Source of the DNA: Minisyncoccota bacterium
GTDB taxonomy: Bacteria; Patescibacteriota; Minisyncoccia; Phycocordibacterales; JAACPR01
Length of the DNA stretch: 9,877 nt
Direction of reading: 5' to 3'
Assembly (NCBI GenBank): GCA_018061745.1
Contig: JAGOTN010000018.1
Location: 1 to 9,877, forward strand
Shown here piece after piece: positions 5,432-9,877 of the stretch. Every line of letters begins with the position of its first letter. Within the stretch, counting starts at the first letter, position 1. A program made the position numbers and the translations under genes. The notes under the pieces were generated by a model. The model was not told the DNA's origin, did no database searches, and was given only the letters and a program-made list of their open reading frames with translations.

Positions 5432-6259
5432 TTACTGAAACATACCAGCAATGCGGTACTCCTCAAGGATCATTTCCTTGCACAGAACAAACGACTTGTT
5501 GAGACTTCCTTCGAGCTCTCCTCCTTTCATCACAGCAATGAATGCGGGTGAAAAAATCTTAGGGAATTTTGAGAGTGTTTCGGAAAAAGTATTACTTGAA
5601 TTGATACTTTCCTTCATTTCATTGAGAACATTGGCAGCATCATGATTCCCTCTTGATTTAAACAAATCTTCAATCGAGCAGAGAGTATCTGACAGACGAC
5701 AGTAGCCACTCATAAGCAGTCCACCGATTTCTGCCACCACATAGGCCACATCATCGTGGAGAATTGTGTTTGGCTTAAATTTTCCCAATTCCGACATCAA
5801 CTTTTTGAAATTCCCAGTTTCCTCGCCAATATTGATTAATGTTAATTCGTATCTTGGAACTTTTCCACTGAAGACATTGGAAAAGGATTCCCCTTTATTA
5901 ATCCTGTCGCGAAATTCAATGAGAAGTTCCCTGTGTTGTGTGAATTTAACGATTTCACTCGTAGTCCTCAAGACTTCAAGAATTGGATATCCAGACTCTA
6001 GCAAACGTCCAATCCTTCCATACATGTTTTGACGTTCTTCATTCACGGCATTCTCTTCGACGATATTTTGAAGGTGAAGACTCAGCCCAGATGTTTGCTT
6101 TTGAAGTTCGGTACTTTCCTCACTAATTTGAGAAATTGACTCCGGCACGATTCCGGAAGTCTCAATTAAAATTGAGGCTTCCGTAAATGTTTCTGCCACT
6201 ACCACTCCATTGGCACTTTCACTTCTTTGATTGAAACCACTGTATTTGAACCTTTTCAT
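5432..6259 (-). CDS. PilC/GspF-like protein lacking transmembrane helices
   Basis: A 275-residue protein that follows the type IV pilus/type II secretion platform protein family (T2SSF fold) but appears soluble. Residues 1-45 match the PilC N-terminus (FKYSGFNQ..., then AETFTEASILIETSGIVPESI). Two copies of the cytoplasmic T2SSF domain follow, at about 79-161 (RIGRLLESGYPILEVL ... INIGEETGN) and 170-266 (VAEIGGLLMSGYCRLSDTL ... MKGGELEGSLN). Each has the GExxG motif, at 145-149 and 247-251. Normal members are about 400 residues with two membrane helices after domain 1 and one after domain 2; here domain 1 runs straight into domain 2 and the protein stops after it. No pilus genes are adjacent. 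It may bind an assembly ATPase as a regulator, or be a divergent relic. No Shine-Dalgarno; TATAGA sits seven bases before the ATG. Confidence 0.75.
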   Translation of the reverse strand: MKRFKYSGFNQRSESANGVVVAETFTEASILIETSGIVPESISQISEESTELQKQTSGLSLHLQNIVEENAVNEERQNMYGRIGRLLESGYPILEVLRTTSEIVKFTQHRELLIEFRDRINKGESFSNVFSGKVPRYELTLINIGEETGNFKKLMSELGKFKPNTILHDDVAYVVAEIGGLLMSGYCRLSDTLCSIEDLFKSRGNHDAANVLNEMKESINSSNTFSETLSKFPKIFSPAFIAVMKGGELEGSLNKSFVLCKEMILEEYRIAGMFQ

Positions 6260-6266
6260 TTCTATT

Positions 6267-6272
6267 TCTATA
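6267..6272 (-). promoter_or_regulatory. Weak -10 candidate next to the PilC-like start
   Basis: TATAGA on the minus strand (four of six -10 bases) ends seven bases before the ATG at 6259, the spacing seen at other leaderless starts here. It has no TGn extension, and a competing promoter lies at 6329-6355, so either could be used. Confidence 0.35.
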
Positions 6273-6293
6273 ATTTAGTTTGTTAGATCAGAA

Positions 6294-6310
6294 GGTCATT
6301 AAATATGACC
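6294..6310. promoter_or_regulatory. Inverted repeat upstream of the PilC-like gene
   Basis: GGTCAT and ATGACC are exact inverted copies around TAAAT. The element lies 35-51 bases before the PilC-like ATG, between the distal promoter candidate and the start codon. It could be an operator for a dimeric regulator or a small leader hairpin. Confidence 0.4.
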
Positions 6311-6328
6311 ATTTACTTCAATTTTGAG

Positions 6329-6355
6329 ATTATCTTATCTCTAGAAACTCGTCAA
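6329..6355 (-). promoter_or_regulatory. Distal promoter candidate of the PilC-like gene
   Basis: On the minus strand TTGACG (6350-6355, five of six) and GATAAT (6329-6334, five of six) are separated by 15 bases, slightly short of optimal. Transcription from here would give a leader of roughly 60 bases that includes the GGTCAT inverted repeat. Confidence 0.45.
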
Positions 6356-6369
6356 TGAAGACTTAGAAC

Positions 6370-6444
6370 AAATAAAAATACTCCGATTTTCTTGCATCCG
6401 CAGGCGAAGCCGAGGACCGCAAGAAAATCGGAGTGTTTTTATTT
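6370..6444 (-). terminator. Very long intrinsic terminator of the holin-like gene, with GCGAAGC tip
   Basis: The arms 6370-6395 and 6419-6444 pair over 26 bp with a single T-G wobble (6379 with 6435). The 23-base loop is itself structured: TCC (6397-6399) can pair with GGA (6414-6416), and inside it GGCGAAGCC (6403-6411) contains GCGAAGC, a DNA sequence known to form an exceptionally stable mini-hairpin. On the minus strand the stem starts four bases after the holin-like stop codon and ends in a T-rich run. The A/T tails on both sides could stop transcription both ways. Confidence 0.85.
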
Positions 6445-6447
6445 ATC

Positions 6448-6786
6448 TTAATCGTTTTTATTTTTCCCAAAAACCATAGAAATCAAAGCTAACAAAACTC
6501 CAAAGAATAGTGCTGACCAAAATCCTGCAACTTGAAATCCTGGCACAACGTAATCAGTTAGGATAACCATCAAAGCAGTTATAACCAAAGTAAAAAGTCC
6601 TAGAGTCAAAATGTTTATAGGCAAAGTCAAAATAGTAATAATTGGTTTTACAAAAGTATTTACAATCGCTAAAACAACAGCGACAATCACAGCTACAACA
6701 AACCCATCTACAGTAACTCCTGGTAGTAAATAAGCCGCGATTCCAACTGCAAGTGCCGATAAAATAAGTTGTGTTATTGTTTTCAT
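6448..6786 (-). CDS. Phage-holin family IV (YvlD-like) small membrane protein
   Basis: A 112-residue, almost entirely hydrophobic protein with four predicted membrane helices at about 4-21, 27-47, 53-77 and 88-107, and a charged C-terminus (GKNKND). The central motif NTFVKPIITILTLPIN (43-58) and the following LTLGLFTLVITALM are typical of the phage-holin family IV superfamily (PF04020 type, e.g. Bacillus YvlD). The family is widespread in bacterial chromosomes, and the holin name does not imply a prophage; none is seen here. The usual length is about 110-120 residues, so it is complete. The start is supported by a perfect extended -10 seven bases upstream. It is its own transcription unit between two strong terminators. 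Its exact role is unknown in the family. Confidence 0.88.
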   Translation of the reverse strand: MKTITQLILSALAVGIAAYLLPGVTVDGFVVAVIVAVVLAIVNTFVKPIITILTLPINILTLGLFTLVITALMVILTDYVVPGFQVAGFWSALFFGVLLALISMVFGKNKND

Positions 6787-6793
6787 ACTTCTA

Positions 6794-6802
6794 ATTATAA
6801 CA
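6794..6802 (-). promoter_or_regulatory. Extended -10 promoter of the holin-like gene
   Basis: On the minus strand TGTTATAAT is a perfect extended -10 ending seven bases before the ATG at 6786, again predicting a leaderless mRNA. The region where a -35 would sit falls inside the terminator of the upstream operon and shows no hexamer. Confidence 0.75.
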
Positions 6803-6812
6803 AATTTAAAAG

Positions 6813-6851
6813 AAAAATGCTGGTAACCTGAAACAGGTTACCAGCATTTTT
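6813..6851 (-). terminator. Intrinsic terminator of the two-gene surface-protein operon
   Basis: A perfect 18-bp inverted repeat (6813-6830 with 6834-6851) closes a three-base AAA loop. The core is TGCTGGTAACCTG and the ends are A5/T5, so U-tracts are available on both strands. It begins 14 bases after the stop of the 484-residue gene on the minus strand. Confidence 0.93.
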
Positions 6852-6865
6852 ATTTATTATTTAAT

Positions 6866-8320
6866 TTAAATTTCTCTTAATTCAGGATTCTTTATACAGG
6901 TTTGAGTTGCTGAAATAGTTTCCTCGTCTCTTAATTGAACACATCTCAATTCATAAGTTCCGGGTTCTAAATCCATTTCCCCCTCTGTTTCTACATCTTC
7001 AACTTTTAAATTCTGTTTATAAAGTGCGCAATTTTCAACATATTCCGTTTTCCAAGTTCCCTTACATGTAGTATTTGTAATTTTAGGATTTATATCAAAC
7101 TCAATTTCTCCAGGATTTATAATTACAGGACTTGATTCCCCGAGACTGCTGTTATTGTACATATTCATTGCAGATCTTGGACTAAACAAGTCGGCGTAGG
7201 TCAACTCTGTAACACAAGTGTTTTCTGTATATACCGTTGGTGTCACAGATGTCACAGCTCCAGTCATGTCTTCAGCATTGATTGTAAAGTTTTTTAAAGT
7301 AGTGCTATTCCAAATATGCGTTACAGATTTTGATGTTCCAGAATTTACATATCCAGTAGGTGGAATAATTTGATCAACAATACGATCGTTATTCCAATCT
7401 ATAAGATATCTCAATTTCGAAGTAGGGTTTCTAGCGTCTGGATGATCTGCTTTAAAAATATATGTTTTAGGAGTTCCTACAACACAAACACCTCCTGTGC
7501 TTGTAATAGAAACTCTTCCTGGTGGAGTAATCGTCCGTTCTGTGACATTTATATTGCAAGAAATATTTTGAGCTGGTATAGGAATTCGTGAATTACCTTC
7601 AAAATTAAATTCGTATCCAGACCCTCTCGCACTTAAGAAAAATACTAATCCTTCAACATTTCTTCTTAAAGGGTATCTTGATGCATAACAACCAGCACCA
7701 GTAAGTCCCGATGCTGTAAAACCTCCCCAAAAATTACCGAAAGTTTCTGCGAAAGTAAATTTAGAACTTAAAACACCAGCTTTAGTAGGGGTACACTCCA
7801 CATTTCCACTAGGTTTTGTCGTACATTGATCTGTAGGTAAACCACTAATACTTTTTGTTGGAGGGTTAACTGAGAAATCAGCATACATTCCATTTAATTG
7901 CCCAGTAACTCCTTCACCTGCTCTCCTAAATGAATACCTATTACTTTCAACACAAACAGATCCTGCGTTTCTAGCCGCATTAGCCTGCCACTGTCCATAA
8001 GGAGAATCCAATGTAGTCCCTACAGCAAACCAATAAATGTCTGTGTATTGATGCGGAACAAAGTCAAAAGAAAGTTTAGTACCGACAGGAACAGAAGATC
8101 CACAAGGAATTATTCTCCCGGTATTTTTATCAAGTACTCTCGTATGATATGTAATCTGAGCATAAGGCCAATCCATACCAAAAGCTCCAGCTACTCTAAT
8201 GTCATAAAAATACTCTTGAAATTGCCTACCCCAAACAATACTTTCTGCCTTTGCAATTGATGGAGTAAAAACAAAAGCTACAAACATCAACATTATTATT
8301 TTATAAAATTTTTTTTCCAT
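6866..8320 (-). CDS. Secreted cysteine-rich protein with PKD-like domain, second gene of operon
   Basis: A 484-residue exported protein with a signal peptide (1-25, cleavage after SIAKA) and no later membrane helix, so it is probably released or held by a partner. Residues 26-260 are an unrecognised strand-rich region. Residues 265-365 are PKD-like, containing LRYLIDWNNDRIVDQ (303-317), YVNSGTSKSVTHIW (324-337) and INAED (347-351), a pattern I associate with CPR surface proteins. Residues 405-484 form an Ig-like end with PGTYELRC (453-460). There are 12 cysteines (73, 123, 166, 176, 211, 255, 279, 369, 419, 431, 460, 475), an even number suiting disulfides. The ATG is four bases after the stop of the 473-residue gene, with no Shine-Dalgarno, so translation is probably coupled. 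An A8 tract follows the second codon. Ligand and role unknown. Confidence 0.85.
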   Translation of the reverse strand: MEKKFYKIIMLMFVAFVFTPSIAKAESIVWGRQFQEYFYDIRVAGAFGMDWPYAQITYHTRVLDKNTGRIIPCGSSVPVGTKLSFDFVPHQYTDIYWFAVGTTLDSPYGQWQANAARNAGSVCVESNRYSFRRAGEGVTGQLNGMYADFSVNPPTKSISGLPTDQCTTKPSGNVECTPTKAGVLSSKFTFAETFGNFWGGFTASGLTGAGCYASRYPLRRNVEGLVFFLSARGSGYEFNFEGNSRIPIPAQNISCNINVTERTITPPGRVSITSTGGVCVVGTPKTYIFKADHPDARNPTSKLRYLIDWNNDRIVDQIIPPTGYVNSGTSKSVTHIWNSTTLKNFTINAEDMTGAVTSVTPTVYTENTCVTELTYADLFSPRSAMNMYNNSSLGESSPVIINPGEIEFDINPKITNTTCKGTWKTEYVENCALYKQNLKVEDVETEGEMDLEPGTYELRCVQLRDEETISATQTCIKNPELREI

Positions 8321-8324
8321 ATAA

Positions 8325-9746
8325 TTAATTTAAATTATTGTGTGAAGATTTTTTAAAAATAACAGCACTCACGCTTAGTACAACTATCGCAGAAAGTATT
8401 AATATTAAATAATTAGATAATTTTTTAGGTGAACTTTCTTCTGGTAAATCACAAGTATTAAATTCTTCGCATTTGTACCACATTGTTACATCATCAACTA
8501 AATCACCATTTTGAAATAATTCAGCTCGCAAAGAAAATGTTGCCATTGATTTTTTAGGAATAAATTCATCCATTACTCCAACCATTTTTCCATCTACTTT
8601 TCCTTCATATTCATAGCTATGAATCTCATTTCCAGAATCATCAAACAAAGTAAGTTTTAATTTTCCATCTTCTACACTTTCAGAAATATTATGCAAACAA
8701 GAAAATATTGTTGCTTTTTCACCAGCAATCAATGGATAGGTAGCAGTTGAAGGAAAATTAATTCGAAGTTTATCAATTCCCTCACGAACAACTCTGATAT
8801 TTAAAATAGATTTTGTATCTCCGTATTGAATAGAAATTTCAATAAGATAAACAGGATGATCTGTGTCCTCTAAAATAAAAGATACTGGTGTTTTTTTTCC
8901 AGCAGGAACACTAACATCCTTAACCTCTGACAAAACAGCGTTCGTAACAGGCTCCATAGAATCCCAACTATATACTTTATATGAAACTGGGATTACACCA
9001 CTTTGTTTTGTGTTATTTAAAATGTTAAATGAAATTTCGATTGGTTCATCTTTACCAACTCTTGGAGGAAAGGCGGCGAAAGCATAAGGTGTTTTATTTA
9101 TTTTTACAGTATCTTTATCTAAAGTTACCAAACCTTCTTTCATGTCAGAAATAACATCAAATAAAACAGTGTTCCCTACAACATCATCTGTGAAAGACAA
9201 TCCTGACAAGTTATATCTTCCTCGACTTACAAAAAAAGTAGCCATCTGATATGTTCCCGATTCAGCCCAAGCTGGTACATTCCATTCAAACTCCATAGGT
9301 ATTTCACTATTTGCAGAAAGAGCAATTTTACTTTTAACCACAAACTGATCTACAACAGGCATCCCATTCTGATTTTTATCTTTACTATCTCTTAACTTAA
9401 ATATTTTTACATAAAAAGAACCATCGACTATTGGGTACGGGTTTTCATTTTTAATAACACCAGAAAAGTTTATAGGCGCTCCAGGTACAGTACCTTGAAG
9501 ATTGGAAATCACGGAAACAGATACTGAATTAAATTTATAGTAATCAAAACAACTTACAAGTTTATCGTCTGTTAAGTTACTACCAGCAGTAGGTATTGTT
9601 CCCATCTCAGATCTTAATTCTGTTAATTCTTCTTCAGATAAATCTTCTACAAAAATATCTTGCTGTTGAGCATAAACAGGATTAATAAAAAACAAACTTA
9701 AGAAATAAAAAATAAATAGTCGATTTAACATAACTATATAAATCAT
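8325..9746 (-). CDS. Exported protein with C-terminal membrane anchor, first gene of operon
   Basis: A 473-residue protein with a signal peptide (1-26, ending NPVYA before QQQ) and a C-terminal helix (about 444-464) followed by KK, so most of it should sit outside, held by its C-terminus. The body is strand-rich and looks like two or three Ig/CARDB-like modules, at about 74-200, 208-320 and 325-420; for example PGAPINFSGVIKNENPYP and KDEPIEISFNILNNTKQSG both resemble the start of such a module. It has four cysteines (66, 350, 426, 432). The gene is followed after four bases by the 484-residue secreted protein and ends with it at the 18-bp terminator. ATG at 9746 fits a -10 six bases upstream; ATG at 9731 is an alternative with an equally good signal peptide. 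Family not recognised with certainty. Confidence 0.82.
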   Translation of the reverse strand: MIYIVMLNRLFIFYFLSLFFINPVYAQQQDIFVEDLSEEELTELRSEMGTIPTAGSNLTDDKLVSCFDYYKFNSVSVSVISNLQGTVPGAPINFSGVIKNENPYPIVDGSFYVKIFKLRDSKDKNQNGMPVVDQFVVKSKIALSANSEIPMEFEWNVPAWAESGTYQMATFFVSRGRYNLSGLSFTDDVVGNTVLFDVISDMKEGLVTLDKDTVKINKTPYAFAAFPPRVGKDEPIEISFNILNNTKQSGVIPVSYKVYSWDSMEPVTNAVLSEVKDVSVPAGKKTPVSFILEDTDHPVYLIEISIQYGDTKSILNIRVVREGIDKLRINFPSTATYPLIAGEKATIFSCLHNISESVEDGKLKLTLFDDSGNEIHSYEYEGKVDGKMVGVMDEFIPKKSMATFSLRAELFQNGDLVDDVTMWYKCEEFNTCDLPEESSPKKLSNYLILILSAIVVLSVSAVIFKKSSHNNLN

Positions 9747-9752
9747 AACTTA

Positions 9753-9783
9753 ATTATTACTATGTTTAAAGATTAATTATCAA
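9753..9783 (-). promoter_or_regulatory. Candidate promoter of the surface-protein operon
   Basis: On the minus strand TTGATA (9778-9783, five of six) and AATAAT (9753-9758, five of six) are 19 bases apart, and six bases separate the -10 from ATG at 9746. The spacing is longer than ideal. No terminator follows the tRNA, so read-through from the tRNA promoter is an alternative. Confidence 0.45.
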
Positions 9784-9799
9784 CAACAACTTTTTTACT

Positions 9800-9873
9800 T
9801 GGCTGCCCGACAGGGATTCGAACCCCGATTAATGGTTCCAGAAACCACTGTCCTACCATTAGACGATCAGGCA
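9800..9873 (-). tRNA. tRNA-Gln (anticodon CTG)
   Basis: The reverse complement folds as a complete 74-base tRNA. It has a 7-bp acceptor stem (TGCCTGA/TCGGGCA, one T-G), a 4-bp D stem with GG in its loop, a 5-bp anticodon stem with loop TTCTGGA (anticodon CTG, reading CAG), a 4-base variable loop, and a T arm with loop TTCGAAT. Discriminator G and an encoded CCA follow. U1-A72 and G73 are known glutamine identity elements. The 3' end lies 53 bases before the first surface-protein ATG, without a terminator. Confidence 0.93.
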
Positions 9874-9877
9874 ATGT

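Noticed and set aside
6448..6786. Prophage suggested by the holin family name
   Set aside because: The family is chromosomal and widespread; no integrase, capsid, tail or lysin gene is present.
9729..9731. ATG at 9731 as the start of the 473-residue protein
   Set aside because: Possible and gives a good signal peptide, but the -10 spacing fits ATG 9746 better; kept as an alternative only.
1..9877. CRISPR array, insertion sequence or integration site at the tRNA
   Set aside because: No regularly spaced repeats, transposase or integrase are seen, and no copy of the tRNA 3' end was noticed elsewhere in the window.

Overview
The window is AT-rich (hand counts of 60-base samples give about 33% G+C in most coding DNA) and densely packed. 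It reads with the ordinary bacterial code: two genes end in TGA and tryptophan is TGG. The gene set suggests a Candidate Phyla Radiation (Patescibacteria) bacterium, probably of the Parcubacteria group. It holds several secreted or wall-bound proteins with PKD-like, Ig-like and peptidoglycan-binding modules, a family-IV holin-like membrane protein, a PilC-like protein, very short spacers and almost no Shine-Dalgarno sequences. The taxonomic call is inference from protein style, not from a marker gene.

Layout, left to right. Positions 1-626 (minus) hold the N-terminal two thirds or so of a lytic transglycosylase cut by the window edge. A 36-bp divergent spacer follows, then a HI0933/YhiN-type flavoprotein on the plus strand (663-1901). 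That gene ends directly against a large wall-binding surface protein on the minus strand (1902-3740). From there every gene is on the minus strand: a 47-residue very basic protein (3845-3988), a 57-residue single-pass membrane protein (4073-4246), a 335-residue anchored extracytoplasmic protein (4352-5359), a PilC/GspF-like protein that has lost its membrane helices (5432-6259), a four-helix holin-like protein (6448-6786), a two-gene operon of exported proteins (6866-8320 and 8325-9746), and tRNA-Gln(CTG) at 9800-9873.

Most transcription units are single genes closed by an intrinsic terminator: hairpins at 3793-3823, 4027-4059, 5388-5414, 6370-6444 and 6813-6851. The next promoter often starts inside or beside the previous terminator. 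A near-consensus -10 box, often with the TGn extension, lies 6-8 bases before several start codons, so many mRNAs should be leaderless. The 57-residue gene is the clear exception: it has a full -35/-10 promoter, a roughly 40-base leader, and a 10-bp inverted repeat lying over the promoter.

Functionally, the window is mainly about the cell envelope: a peptidoglycan-cleaving enzyme, a peptidoglycan-binding surface protein, two cysteine-containing exported proteins that may work as an anchored/secreted pair, an anchored extracytoplasmic protein and small membrane proteins. No mobile element, CRISPR array, rRNA or phage module is visible. The least conventional items are the soluble PilC-like protein, the small membrane-protein gene with its operator-like palindrome, the basic 47-mer, and the 26-bp terminator stem tipped with a GCGAAGC mini-hairpin.
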